DNA of 64,000 bases from Branchiostoma belcheri (GCF_001625305.1 NW_017804087.1:2509258-2573257); one strand, 5' to 3'. Numbered from the stretch's first letter, positions 40,701-52,687 are shown. The notes: generated by a model from the letters alone, not told the origin. Numbers and translations are program-made.

Positions 40701-43073
40701 GAGAGAGTCAACTTTGACACACATGTAGACTACAATGCATCACACCACACATGCTCAAAATGTGTGAAGCTACATGACATCTAGGTCACAGAAATATGTA
40801 GCCCTATATGATTTGCTCTACATAAAAGTTCAATGATCCAACACTGATTACAAGTCAGCCGTTGAAAAAAACATAAGTACTCAGCGCAGGCTTTTAGGGT
40901 CTGTTTGTATTCCAACCTCCTTCGCAAATAACCTTTAGTAGTCTGAACCTGACCCTTCCCTCCTGATAGCTCGCACTAAGAAATGATGAAAGCCTTTAAA
41001 GAGAACTGCTTACGATTTAGGACACTTTAATGCAAGCTACGTGGTGGATGGCATTCATAACTGTTGAACCCATGACGATTGTATAAGACCTGTACTTCAT
41101 GTGCATACGGAATAAGATATGGCCACATCTTTCAAAGGTTTGTAAAGTTTTGCTAAAAATCTGAACAGATAGTGAAGCCTTCTTGAACTCATGTCACAGA
41201 CAAAAATTGTTGATTTGCAAAAAAGTTTAGTTGCACTGGCCCTTTTTCACTGGATGGAGACCATTGAGCAAATGTAGATTTGTATGAGCCAAGACACTAC
41301 ATGTATTTTGTCATTGTCCCTGATGTACATGTAAAGGTATGATGATTTAACTTGAATGTGGACTGGCAATTTTGCAAATACGTGCACATCCTTCAAGGTA
41401 TTTAGTGTTACACTAGTACGATTCTCAAAGTCAACTTTGTGCTATAATTTCTGTTTATAAACTTGCAAAATCTACTTCTTCTTTATCAGTGTCATTCATT
41501 TGAACTTCTAAAGTGACATTGGGTTGTTCAAGGGTCGCTGCTTTGGTGAAAATGTGGCATTAAGAAACAAGCAAATAGCCCAATAGTCTACACCAATTGG
41601 GCATGCCAAGGTGAATGCAAGCAAACCACACGCACTTGGGCTTATTCTGGCACACGCCACTTGTCATAGTAACAGAGATCAGCACAAAATAACATCATTA
41701 TGATAGCTTTAGTCTGACAAACCATTGCCCCGCATTTTATGCTTGGTAACTTCATGCCGAAATATCATGATGGCCAACAGAAAGTCAGTGATTATATACT
41801 GACACAACCAAAGAGCACGGTGAAAACAGATTTTTCACCATTTCGAACCGGGTCTTACACATGAGTGGATTGGAAACGCCAGGGGAGATGGGTTGAGTAG
41901 TATGTTATGAGCTCAACGTGTAATTTTAGGGTGGATCATGGCTTTGAGTACTCAAGTGCCTGGCTGTCAAGGTTGTAAGCTATTTTTTGACACCAGAATG
42001 AATTCAACAGCAAGGGTGCCAACTACCGTGGCTTTCTCAGTGAATTTCCCTGGATAGGGGCGTCTGAACGTGGACTGATATGGTAATGTTGTCTGTGTAT
42101 ACGTGCACATCCATTCAAGGTACTAGTATTCAGTGTTAGACTTATTCGAAGTGAACTTTGTAGTACCTTTACTTTAGAACTCTGAAATAATTTCTATATA
42201 TTATGTACATGCATATAACAAGGAAGTTTAATCAACCCTATCGCATTGCATAAAGAGACCTTAGCGCAGGTTGTTTATGACTTGACTGTAAATGCTGTAA
42301 GGAAAGCTACCATAATGTCGGTAATGTGCTAAAATGCTAGATAGTATCTATCATAAACTTTTATCAGGGTTACTAGTAGTAGCTAACAATCATATATTTC
42401 TTAATCCTCAGAAAGTTTTTTTTTGCTGCCAAAATAGTTCATACATGTAGTACTTACAGAAATCACTGTTTATATAGTATTACTTAACTTAGATTGAAAT
42501 CAATATGTCATTATACAGGCAACAAGTCATTAATGATAAAGCAATGAGGGGTGGTTTTTACACCATTTCTGTGCCTCCAGTGATTTGGCTCATTTTGATC
42601 GAATATGGAAAGTTAATCAGTGCCTTGAATGAGCGACTTATGGAATCTGCCAATGCCTGAGGACACAATCATCTCTAGATAAAAGGATGTCACAAATGCT
42701 CTCCGATGATTTCATACGGTATCTCTTGACTCCGGCTTTTCTCGCTTAGTTCAAAATAACTCTAAGCTGCTTAATGTTATATTGGATAAGGGATGAAGCA
42801 TTGCCAGTACATTTTAATGAGTTGCTTGCTGATAAAGACAGAAAAGGTGCAGACTTAAATATCACAGTTGGAGAGTTTCTCATTTGGTTACTCTAAACTT
42901 TAAGATTTGCTTAGGCACCCTTAGACCACCACATTAAGAAAACGTTGCTACCAAGGCCTTTTCAAAAGAATGTCCTGGATATCCGAATTGTGCATACCTC
43001 AGGGATTACAGTTAGTGTAATTGGCTTGGCTTCGTTAGTAGACCTCTTTAAATTCACGGTTTACTTCACTCGT
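37701..43073. other. Non-coding stretch
   Basis: No gene that I can support in 5.4 kb. The 133-codon open frame at 40383-40784 has no recognisable domain. 41340-41460 and 42065-42200 are diverged copies of each other (tacgtgcacatcc, ttcaaggta, gtgttaga/cac, aactttgt). Confidence 0.55.
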
Positions 43074-43341
43074 GGTCTGTAACAGCATCCAGTGTCGGTT
43101 TATCAAAAGTAGCAGGCTGCACAGGAAATATTGCTCATTCTGGCAGAATTTGTAAAATGATGTTCAAAGCCCAGACTATTTTTAGAATGATTTTCAAAAC
43201 CCAGACCGGTCTGTAACAGCATCCAGTGTTGGTTTATCAAAAGTAGCAGGCTGCATAGAAAATATTGCTCATTCTAGCAGAATTTGTAAAATGATGATCA
43301 AAGCGAAGACTATTTCTGGAATGGTTTTCAAAACCCAGACC
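43074..43341 (+). repeat. Two-copy tandem repeat, 134-bp unit
   Basis: ggtctgtaacagcatccagt, ggtttatcaaaagtagcagg, aaatattgctcattct and gcagaatttgtaaaatgatg are identical in copies starting at 43074 and 43208. Confidence 0.95.
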
Positions 43342-43620
43342 GTGTTTCTAAACTTAGCACAGCCAATTTCAAAGGTCCAACAGGTCATAGCCAGACTGGC
43401 TCTCCAAACAACGGATAACAGAAAAGGAACTTTTGCAAACGATTGTCAATTTGGGAGTGACGCGTGCCCTGTCCCCTGAGGACTGTCATCAGGGTTGTGT
43501 AGCATCAGGCGAGACGTCTTCGTTAAGAACAGACGCTGTCCTATTGATTATGTGTCTCTGGTAAGACAAACCTGTTCTGACGAGAGTCTCTTGGCGCGAT
43601 GGTACAGGGGAAAGAGTAAT

Positions 43621-44185
43621 GACAGCTTCTGGAAAAATTCCCTACAAACTTTCCCCGGAGTAGTCCTCTGATGTTTACCATCTTTATCTGTTTGTTTTTT
43701 ATTGATTTTACTGCTTTGAACAACACTTCATCTTCTACTGCTTCAAAGGAATTAATGACAGCTTCTGGAAAATTCCCCTCAAACTTTCCCCATGGAAATC
43801 TGTATTGAGTTGTTGCCACAAAGTAGTCCTCTGGTGTTTGCCACCTTCACCTTTTTCTTTTATTGATATAAGCTTTGAATAATGCTGAATTCAAAAGACT
43901 AAGGACGGCTTCTGGAAAAATCTCCTTTAAACCTTCCCCACGGAAGTCTGTATTGAGCTGTTGCCACAAAGTAGTCCTCTGGTGTTTGCCACCTTCACCT
44001 GTTTCTTTTATTGATATAAGCTTTGAACAATGCTGAATTCAAAAGACTTAAGACAGCTTTTGGAAAAATCCCCTCAAACTTTCCCCACGGAAGTCTGTAT
44101 TGAGCTGTTGCCACAAAGTAGTCCTCTGGTGTTTGCCACCTTCACCTGTTTCTTTGATTCATTTTCTTTGAATAACACTAAGTTG
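43621..44185 (+). repeat. Four-copy tandem repeat, about 140-bp unit
   Basis: Copies start at 43621, 43757, 43904 and 44052. gttgccacaaagtagtcctc and tggtgtttgccaccttcacc are identical in the last three, and the first is more diverged. Small open frames on both strands follow the repeat. Non-coding. Confidence 0.95.
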
Positions 44186-46288
44186 TCATCCATTGCATGT
44201 ATATATCATTGTAAAATGATTCATAAGCATTTGGCTGTAGTCGCATAAAGATCAATGCTAGAGCAATGACATTGGATAGATTGTCTAAGAGACTGTCTAG
44301 AGTTGCTTAAGTATAGTGTGCAATTTTACTTCTCTTCTTTGCAAGCTCCGAAGAGAACTATGTTTCCCGTCTATTTCACAGACAAACACACACAAGTAGG
44401 GTAGTGAGCTCACCGTCACCTCAGTACGGTCGGGCATTTATTGCAATTGGCTCCTCAACTCAGTAACACCATTACTCTCTACACATTGTAGCTCTCATAG
44501 CATGTACATACTTATACAGGAGCCTAATACAACAACAACAAGTCATGTGCTGCGAGCTGGCGACCTATTTTACCCTGGTTGCCAATTGTTTAGCCAAAGT
44601 CGGGCTGGTCGGTTAAACCAAGGCTCTGTCCAGCGGATGTTTAACGCATCCTGACTTGTAAGTAACTTCTAACCGGCGAAGTTCAAAAGCTCATCTGCGT
44701 GAACAAGGTTGAAAACATCCTGGCTAAGCAAATGATGCGTTACAGGTACACCTGAATAACTACTGACCTTCGTAAGTTAAGTGGTTCAAAATACGACAAT
44801 AACACAATTCTGGAGTTTATCAGAGGTTACAGCTACACAACATACTGAGTACAGCAAATGGCCACAATGTGACTGTGAACGCTAGCAAGGCAGGTATCTT
44901 GCAGAGAAGAAATAACATGAAGGTTATGTAACAACTGATTACGTACGCTAAGTTGCAGGTACCATTGAGGATAACGTACAGTGCTAGACGAAATGTACGA
45001 GTCTAGATAAGTCAGTAAGAACTAAGGTAGCGCGATGTCGTATGAGATGAGAAAACATAACTAACGTTCTAGAATCCAGGTGTTCTCGGGTTAGTCATGG
45101 GAGGGCTGGGTGGGAATGTGACCGTACAGAGAAAGGTTGAGCCACGAATGACCCTTACGAGGGTTAGGGAGGAAGGGTCAGAGGGTAAAGGGGTGGAATA
45201 ATTAGTATTAGGGTAGGGGTCACGTGATTGTCTGTTCAGCTGACGGGAAACGAGATTGTATAGAGTGTAATTTTTCAGTATATTTAGCAATAATTTTCCC
45301 AATATAGTCCATTTGTATAGTTTCACTTATAAGTTCCATTTGAACACTTACAAGTGAGATTGCAACAGATCCCCATGAAATTGCTAAGTATACAATGTAT
45401 GTAATAAAATGGCATGGTATTCGTGAGAATTGCACTGTACAATTGCTAAGTACTTGACTGTATACTTAGGCACCCCTAACTGTGCTGAAGTAATTCCTAA
45501 GAAACTGTAAATAATACAGAATGGCGACTACAAACCTCCTGCCATGCTTACAAATCGATAAAACCAATTGCCGCGCTAGTGTTGAGCAATGGTGCGAGAC
45601 GGGAAGGCACGCGCGCAGTATGTTCCCAGATTGCTCATTGCGAGAATGCTGACCGCCGATTTTCCGAAACATTTCACGATCGAATATCGGGCTAGTTTTA
45701 CTGTGGTGTGAGTTAATGGTGCAGGTTATTGGCTTGGGCACAGCTCCTCTGAAGTCTCCTAACTTATGTATGTTTCAGGGAAGGGCAAGTCACGACACGA
45801 GAGAGTACTGTAGCTTGTAGTTAGCCTTTGTTACACAATCTCTTGTTGTCCCGGATTGCCCCCTCCCAAAAAACTAAGGCTTGCTTGCAGTCTTTTAAAT
45901 ACAAGTAACAAGTACGTTAAAAATGAAAAAGATTTAAAATTCAACCACTAGACTAATAGTATATATCATTTAGATCTAGAAGGAACAAACTGTTGCAAGA
46001 GTATGATCAGCGTATGACTTACATTGGGTATAACTAGTAATCGGCCTTTTTTTCTTCGTCATTTTCAACAGTTTTACTGTATTTTCCAGTTATTTCATTA
46101 TGTCATTGGTGTTGACTAGTTAGTTCTCTCATTTCATTTGGGTGATGCTGAAAAAAGAGTGACAAATGTCACTCAAAAGGTCTGGAAGTGATGTCCGTAA
46201 TTTATCCAGTAGCAGAGTTTGAATTATCTTAAAGTTTGAATTTCTTTACCTAGATGCCTAACCTTCATCAACGTTTTATGTATGTTTA
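44186..46288. other. Non-coding stretch before KCNH exon 2
   Basis: No coding sequence seen, in particular no exon matching the KCNH start (MP..(K/R)GL..PQNTFLDTI type). The word cctagatgcctaaccttcat at 46250 recurs with changes at 52479. Confidence 0.6.
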
Positions 46289-46340
46289 ACATACAGCAAC
46301 TTCGTGCTGGGGAACACCCAGTAGCAAACACATACCCCAA
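46289..46340 (+). pseudogene. Dead copy of the 5' edge of KCNH exon 2
   Basis: Fifty-two bases match the intron-exon border of exon 2 (46470-46521), about 180 bp before the real exon. The first half is nearly identical: acagcaactt, one change, gtgctggggaa, two changes, cccag. The splice acceptor AG has become AT, and the frame meets a TAG stop right after the codons for NFVLGNTQ. Similarity fades after the stop. It cannot be spliced or translated as an exon. Confidence 0.85.
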
Positions 46341-46473
46341 GACATTAAACCATCTCAGTTAAATGCAGTTTGGCAGGCCCTGGCATAGAAAGCTTCTTTT
46401 TTTCATAATGTTGTATGTACACCAACATAGACGAACTCCCAAGCTAACAGGTGCATTTTTATATATTTTACAG

Positions 46474-46707
46474 ACAGCAACTTTGTGCTGGGGAATGCCC
46501 AGGTGGCTAATGTGTACCCCATCGTGTACTGCTCCGATGGCTTCTGTGAGCTGACGGGGTTTGCGAGGGCCGAGGTCATGCAGAAGGGCTGCGCCTGTAA
46601 GTTCCTGTATGGCAACGAGACCAGCGAAATCCAGATCAGCCAGATCGAGAGCGCCTTGGAGGAGAAGGATGAGTTCAAGACAGAAGTCATGTTTTACAAA
46701 AAGAATG
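46474..46707 (+). CDS. KCNH8: KCNH exon 2: PAS domain, first part
   Basis: Encodes residues 1-78, with the motifs [24 protein letters not shown] and [14 protein letters not shown], which are diagnostic of the KCNH PAS (eag) domain. The domain sits in the cytosol at the N-terminus and packs on the CNB homology domain to tune gating. The acceptor is tttacag, the donor is G|GTAGGT, and both borders are phase 1; the 234-nt length is divisible by three. The first codon is completed by the upstream exon (GAC or CAC expected). The upstream frame has no plausible methionine followed by PAS-cap sequence, so this is an internal exon. Dead partial copies of its 5' edge and its 3' edge lie on either side (46289-46340 and 46950-47275). 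Confidence 0.97.
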
Positions 46708-46949
46708 GTAGGTTTTCTTTTTTCTAACGACTTTTGCTCAGTTCAAAGCCACATAGAGCACTTTTAGGTACTAAACTGATGCTCACTGCAGCAACATCTT
46801 TTGTGCCAGAGAACTTTATAATAACTTAAAGATTGAAATTTACCACATTTGTGGAAGGATTGACATAACAGGTGACTATCACCTCTTCAAGATGTCAACC
46901 CTGAGACCAGACTGCTACTGCCACAATGTCATGTCAGAAAGCCCACAGT

Positions 46950-47275
46950 AACAAAAGTGCCTTGGAAGAGAAAGATGGGTTCAAGACGTAAGTCATGTTT
47001 TACAAAAAGAATGGTAGGTTTTCTTTCGCTTGGTCCTTTATCTATCATATATAACCAGTTTGCTCAGTGCAATGCCACATTAAGATGAAGCATTTATGGA
47101 AGGACTGACATAATAGGTAACTATCACCTCTTCAACCCTGAGACCACAATATTCAATGACTCTTTCCATGGTGCTGAAAAGCCTTCAAATGACAATTTTC
47201 CCCAAACCAACTAGAACTTAGTGGAGATTTCAACTGTTACTATCATAATGACACATCTGAAAGCCCATAGTAACC
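46950..47275 (+). pseudogene. Tandem duplicate of KCNH exon 2 3' end and flanking intron
   Basis: The segment from about 46641 (inside exon 2) to about 46949 is repeated here. The exon part keeps gccttgga.gagaa.gat.ggttcaagac and the 20-base block gtcatgttttacaaaaagaa, then the donor site aatg|gtaggt. The GAA codon after TTCAAGAC(A/G) has become TAA (46989-46991), a stop, which also creates a consensus GTAAGT. Intron words such as gactatcacctcttca and gaaagccca.agtaac recur in the same order in both copies. One breakpoint therefore lies inside a coding exon. Confidence 0.85.
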
Positions 47276-47318
47276 AACCAAACAACCAAACAACCAAACA
47301 ACCAGCAACACATCATCC

Positions 47319-47510
47319 AATAGGCAAGACAATACCCAATAGGCAAGACAGTACCCAATAGGCAAGACAGTACCCAATAGGCAAGACAGTACCCAATAGG
47401 CAAGACAGTACTCAATAGGCAAGACAGTACCCAATAGGCAAAGCAGTGTCTTACAAGCAAGACAGTGCTCGATAGCCAAGACAGTATCCAATAGGCAAGA
47501 CAGTAGCCAA
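47319..47510 (+). repeat. 19-bp minisatellite in KCNH intron 2
   Basis: The unit aataggcaagacagtaccc is repeated about ten times. The first six or seven copies are almost perfect and the rest drift. It follows a short run of aaccaaac units at 47274-47304. The long open frames on the minus strand here only reflect the repeat. Confidence 0.92.
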
Positions 47511-47875
47511 CACTAGGCAATACACAGTATCTGTCTTGCCAGTTGGCTATGACTTTGCCACCAAAAGATCTGCTTGGTGATACTAGTATTAAACTGGAGG
47601 ACATATCGCTGGCTAGTAGGCAATGGCAGGCAGGGTGTTGACATACACAAGTGACGGGCCTAGCATAAGAAGATGACAGGTTCTGGCAGTTGTAAAAGTT
47701 ACCACCTGGGACGGCTAACAGAAAACGCTTTTAGAAGTTGACAAAAACCTTTAAAAGGTACCATACCTCTCTGCACCCATCATGTCTTTACATGTAGTGC
47801 AGGTGCAGTTTAGGGGAGTTGCTCATTTATGATTATGTCGGAGACATTACTGGAAAAGTGTATGTCAAAAGATAT

Positions 47876-48765
47876 ACAATTTTCAAAGTTGCAGAATTGT
47901 TTTGGAAGGTAATTATGGCAAAGGGAAATACAAAGAAAAGCTTAGACTAGATGATTTTGGTGATGATTTTATATTACAACATCATCGGGGAAATGGTGTC
48001 CTATTTTTGGGTGCATTATTTTATTATTAATATTAATTTGTTCTCCCCATAAAATAAATTATAGCGTCACTTTGTACATCGATAAAAATACTTCTTAAAA
48101 GTAAAGTTTCAGAATGGTTTTGGCAAATAATCATGACAAGGTGAAAGACAAAAAAAAGCTTAGTACAGAATCAATGATTTGGTGAGGATTTTGCATTCCA
48201 ACATCTTCATACATTTTCAAAATAAAGCTGAATACATTTTCAAAGTAAAGTTGCAGAATTGTTTTCAAATTGGTAATAAATGACAAGATACAAAGAAAAG
48301 CTGATGATTTTGGTGATGATTTTGTGTTCTGACCTGCTTGAAGATTAGGTCATTGGGACACAGTGTCCTATTTCAGGGTCTGTTAGTTCGTTTCATCTCT
48401 CCGTAACGAATATCATCATGTATCACTTTGTACCATATTGTACCCAGATGACTGACACCTTAGCATTATGACCCTTTACGTGCTCTGAAAAAGGAATGGT
48501 TTGAACCGTTAATACAAAGAAAAGCTTAGAATCAAGGATTTTGGGGACAACTTTGTGTTCCTCCATCTGCTTGGACATTAGTTCATCGGGAAACAATGTC
48601 CTATTTCAGGGACTGTTAGTTTGTTTCATCTCTCCGTAACGAATATCAGAGTGTCACTTTGCACCATATATATATTGTACCCGGATGACTGACACCTGTA
48701 GTCACCCCAGCATTATGACCCCCTCTACGCTCTGCAAACGAATGGTTTGAACCGTTAATGAAATT
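47876..48765 (+). repeat. Degenerate local repeats in KCNH intron 2
   Basis: The theme 'aagttgcagaattgtttt ... acaaagaaaagct ... gattttggtgatgatttt ... gtgtcctattt' returns about four times (near 47885, 48105, 48245 and 48510). The last two copies, about 48310-48530 and 48535-48765, also share tctctccgtaacgaatatca and gatgactgacacc. No coding signal. Confidence 0.75.
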
Positions 48766-48887
48766 GCGTCCCCACGTCGCTACCTGTAATGTAATTAAGG
48801 TGGGGATTAATCTGGGTTTGAGCCCGACCATGCCCCATGGCCGTCCCGGTCCATCAAACATGACAGAACTGGGGCAGGACAATTCAA

Positions 48888-49282
48888 GGGCAGAACGAAC
48901 AAGAGACACCGCACTTCAATCATTCAGAAACTGCACACCTGAAGTCAACTCAATCTAGAATGGATGAATGAACTCTATACATGTGTGCAAGTATGGTTAC
49001 CATAGGTTTTGTCATTATTTTTGTGACAATACCGACTAGAGATATTAGAGACTTTTGACAGTGGTAAAAAAAATGTTATGGGCAGAATGAACATTCAGTC
49101 AACAAACTCTTTACTTCAGTCATTCAGAAATGCTACCGGTGGCAAGAATAGATAAGCAATAAACTTAATTTCAAAGAAATGAATAAACTCAGCAGTTGTT
49201 AAAGATACCAAGTATGTCAAGCTCTGGCATTATTTTTTTGACTCAGATATTAGTGACTTAACTATGGCAAAAACAGTAACAG
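48888..49282 (+). repeat. Two-copy tandem repeat, about 190-bp unit
   Basis: The order 'cagaa.gaac ... acttca.tcattcagaaa ... atgaat.aactc ... ggcattattttt ... gatattag.gactt' is present in 48888-49075 and again in 49080-49282. Non-coding. Confidence 0.65.
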
Positions 49283-49788
49283 TCCCTGCTGTGTTAACGA
49301 ACATGGGTTTTTAAGAACTGCCCCAACATGATTTACTTATCAGTGGCACTTTCAAGTCAGTGGCTTTAAGTTTGTCAATTTTTGTCCAACTGGGTTTTCC
49401 AGTCCCTTATATTTAAGCATCGACTAGTTTTGCCTGTTCATTCTGGTGACACTAACAAAGAGTGACGAATGTCAACAAAAAAAACGAATGAGAGAATAGA
49501 CGGAAAGAGAAAAGTTAACATGCTTTTAATATAGAAGATAAGCTTTTTGTCCTTGAAACTGTGATGAGCCTGACAGTAGGCTTTAGTGTGTGATTGAACG
49601 TGGTATTAGGTTCTGATTAGATTGGGAGATGCTGACACGCTCACCTGACTCTTAATTCTGCCTGGCTGCGTCACGTTTCCATGCCACGATCACACAGGGG
49701 ACAGTAAAGGTCAAGTGGGCTGAAAATATACATGTAGTAACAAAATGCTATTATATAATGGTACCCTACAACCTGAAACAAGCATTAA

Positions 49789-50154
49789 AGCCACACCAAT
49801 TTAATTTCTTGGTTCTTGGATTTTTTCATAAAAAATATGAAGCAACAGGGCGAAAAAAAAATGAAAATGAAAACAGGTCTAGGCATCCAATTATAACCCC
49901 AAATGCTACGATAGCCCCAAATGCTACGATAGGAGCCATGAAGTCAACACAAATGAATTTTCAACTTTTAATCAAACCACTGCATTGATAGATGGAAAAA
50001 CTGTAACAACTAGGAAGAAAATGACTTTCCTCAACTGTTGGGGCAAAATACTGAGCATATTTGTGTTGATTCAGAACCAGAATCTTTTTTCTTTTTAAAT
50101 CACAAAAAAATTAAGAGGCGAATCCAAGAACCAACAAATTGAATTGGTGTGGCC
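49789..50154 (+). mobile_element. MITE copy 2, 366 bp, in KCNH intron 2
   Basis: Same family as 15409-15785, same orientation. It begins agccacaccaatttaattt and ends aattggtgtggcc, with terminal inverted repeats of about 30 bp. TAA flanks both ends (49786-49788 and 50155-50157), a 3-bp target duplication. Compared with copy 1 it lacks about 25 bp in the middle and has a small internal duplication of ccccaaatgctacgatag. No transposase reading frame. Confidence 0.9.
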
Positions 50155-50932
50155 TAATAGTCATGAGTCACAAATCTTCTCTGTCAAAAACTACATTCCT
50201 TTTACCCTTGTGTAAAGTATGGTTTAATTGACATCTATTTTTAAATGTAGGTTATGAGACACTGCTGACACATCTACAATGTATTGGTATCCTGTCAACT
50301 GTGATAAGCTGTTGCTCCGGGGAAGGGTTGATATTGGACCTGCTATGGTCCACTAGTATGTCTGACTACTACTATACCAGTAGTTAATACAAATTGCTTG
50401 TCATGCCAATGTCACCATGGACAGGCTAATATGATGGACAACCTAATCCGCTTGACTTCAAACCAATGCTTTAAAAAATCGCAAAGAAAAAGCAAGGTAC
50501 AAAATTAAATAGAATTTAAGAAATATAAGGCTGACAGGTCAACTAATACAACATCACTAAGCAGAAATTACATTTTGAAAACAAAATTACTACACAGATA
50601 TACCTTTAAAATGTGGAGTAATGGCGCCATCTTACAAAATGTAAGAGAATTACAGTGCAGATGAAAACTTTTGAGCTGACTCTGGCAAGCAAAACCTTGG
50701 TAACTGGTGCTGTAGCAGACACCCTGTGGTGTTGGATTACACTATGTTGCAGGGGGTTGCCAGATAGAGTTAGAGGGGCTGTTCACCATATATATGAGTG
50801 TGTGTTTGAGTAAGATTAAACAGAGCAGTCGTTTGCTAGACTAGACCATGTCATCAAGGTAAACATTATGCAAATTTTCTATAGTTTGACTGACGTTTTA
50901 TCTCACCATGTTGTTTTGTTTTCTTGTTACAG

Positions 50933-51070
50933 GGACGCCGTTTTGGTGTTTACTCGATATCGTTCCCATCAAAAACGAAAAAGGGGAAGTCGTTCTGTTC
51001 CTCGCCTCCCACAAGGACATCACGAGAACAAAACTATCCAGCATGGACCTGGACGAGGCTGAGGCGAATG
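50933..51070 (+). CDS. KCNH8: KCNH exon 3: PAS domain, second part
   Basis: Encodes residues 79-124. The split glycine restores [20 protein letters not shown], followed by [13 protein letters not shown]. This is the last part of the KCNH PAS fold, where the strand with FWCLLD and PIKNE is nearly invariant in ELK channels. The rest ([14 protein letters not shown]) begins the variable linker to S1. Acceptor ttacag, donor G|GTAGGA, phase 1 on both sides, 138 nt. Confidence 0.96.
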
Positions 51071-52350
51071 GTAGGACCGACAAAGGTGTTTCTCGCAATT
51101 TATCACAAACATGCAAATTATCCCAAATTTGCATATTAGGGACAAATTGCTAAAAACCTTTGTCAGCCTTCCTGGAAAGTTTGTTCCCTTCTTACATGTT
51201 CTTAATTATGATATTTATTATAATAACAGGATTTTAAAGTTATCAAGCATGTATTACATATTTCTCGAATATCTTGTGTTCTGATACTTTTTCATATACA
51301 AGAACCACTGCCTTGTCACATTACATTTCTTTTCAAGTCATAAATGTACGTCTTGTGTTGACCATGACATGTCTACAAAATGCATGCATACGCTTTTTTT
51401 CCGTCTCTTTTCTACCTGGAATGTCAAGCTGCATCTCTTTCATGTCCGCTGAAATTCTTGCACAACATCAGTAGAAACTGACCCTCCCCAAGCGTAGAAT
51501 ATAGTATAGCACATTCGCACTAGGTTTATATTGCTTTGCAAGTGGATGTGTTCTGTACATAGAGAGTGAGGTTATTTGGGTCTATCTATGAAGTATGAAT
51601 TTTTTTTCAAAGCAAGAGAAATATTAAATGCCTCTCCTCTGAGGTGTCGCCAAAAATTTACTGTTATGGCAAATGTAGAGTTAACTATCAAGACCCAAAT
51701 AACTTCTACTTTTAAGCTCATAATATCAACATTTTGCAGCAAAATGCAAATGATGAAAAATACATTTTGGCTTAAACTTGTGAATAACTTATCATAATTA
51801 AAAGTGACGGACTAGATAAGATTTACAAAAAGACTGTTTTACATTTTGAAACTTCATTAAATTTTGTAATTTGCTGCTGTCGTCTAGTCATGCGCACTAG
51901 TATCACTTTTCCTAGACCTCCAGCGCACTGTAGACAGCCCTTTGACGTATAACTCTTGCACAAGCGTTAAAGATTTGCTTTTCTGTTTCAACTTGTATGA
52001 CAGCATTTCATGTCTTCTAAGACAGTAACAGTAATATATGGCCTCTTTTGGTCAGTATTGACCATGGTAAAATCCTAATTGCAGAAACACTAAGGAAGAA
52101 GAAAATCACCTTAATCTTGACCTGAACCTATCACATGCCTTTATCAGTTGGACACTGCCATTCTTTAACGCTTTGCAAGGTGGCGTCGGTGCACGGGCTA
52201 CCTAGGGTACGCACCATCTTTCTCTTGCAGTCGCATGTTTCACAGGTGTTCTGTTCTTCTCTCGCCCTTTCAGAGCAAAGACCCACCCCAAGGTTTAAGG
52301 GCGCGTGTAAGCTAAGTTGTTAGATTCTCCCTACCCCACGCATAGTACAC

Positions 52351-52613
52351 GAGGGCCTGCATGGGGGGGTAGTGATTACAAATTACGCAAAATTTTTGCC
52401 GCCAATTACGAATTACGTTTAAGCCTCTGAGCATCATAACCAGTTGCTTGAGTAACTGTTTTTGGGGTATCTTATTACCTGGATGTCTAACCTTCATCGA
52501 CGTTATGGTTAATATACTGATTATGAATTACGATGATTTAGGGCGGCTGCCTATGGATTACAAAGACTAAAAAGGCCTGATTACGCCTTAAGAAAAAGCG
52601 CATGCAGGCCCTC
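52351..52613. mobile_element. Short inverted-repeat element in KCNH intron 3
   Basis: The sequence gagggcctgcatg at the left end is mirrored by catgcaggccctc at the right end, and acac flanks both sides (52347-52350, 52614-52617). Inside lie several 'attacg' words and a segment (cctggatgtctaaccttcat at 52479) that recurs with changes at 46250. This looks like a small non-autonomous element or foldback; the family is unknown. Confidence 0.6.
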
Positions 52614-52687
52614 ACACACCACAAACCTGTCTGTACACATCCTGTTTACTGCATGCTATCTGCAAGCACGTCTCTTCTAATCGCTTC

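Larger units (their letters stand above)
46708..50932 (+). other. KCNH intron 2
   Basis: Non-coding, GT..AG, 4225 bp. In order it holds the exon 2 duplicate, the 19-bp minisatellite, a block of degenerate repeats at 47876-48765, a two-copy repeat at 48888-49282 and a MITE at 49789-50154. I see no coding sequence in the rest. Confidence 0.9.

Noticed and set aside
40383..40784. 133-codon plus-strand open frame
   Set aside because: No known domain, no repeat of coding-type conservation and no convincing splice context; consistent with chance in AT-rich DNA.
43541..44248. Small open frames with a shared peptide-like pattern
   Set aside because: They follow a four-copy DNA tandem repeat in different frames on both strands; no constraint on codons is visible.
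46950..47017. Alternative (mutually exclusive) PAS exon
   Set aside because: It has an in-frame TAA and lacks the 5' two thirds of the exon and an acceptor in a usable place.
47230..47604. Repetitive leucine/tyrosine-rich minus-strand open frame
   Set aside because: It is the translation of the 19-bp minisatellite, in an intron on the opposite strand.
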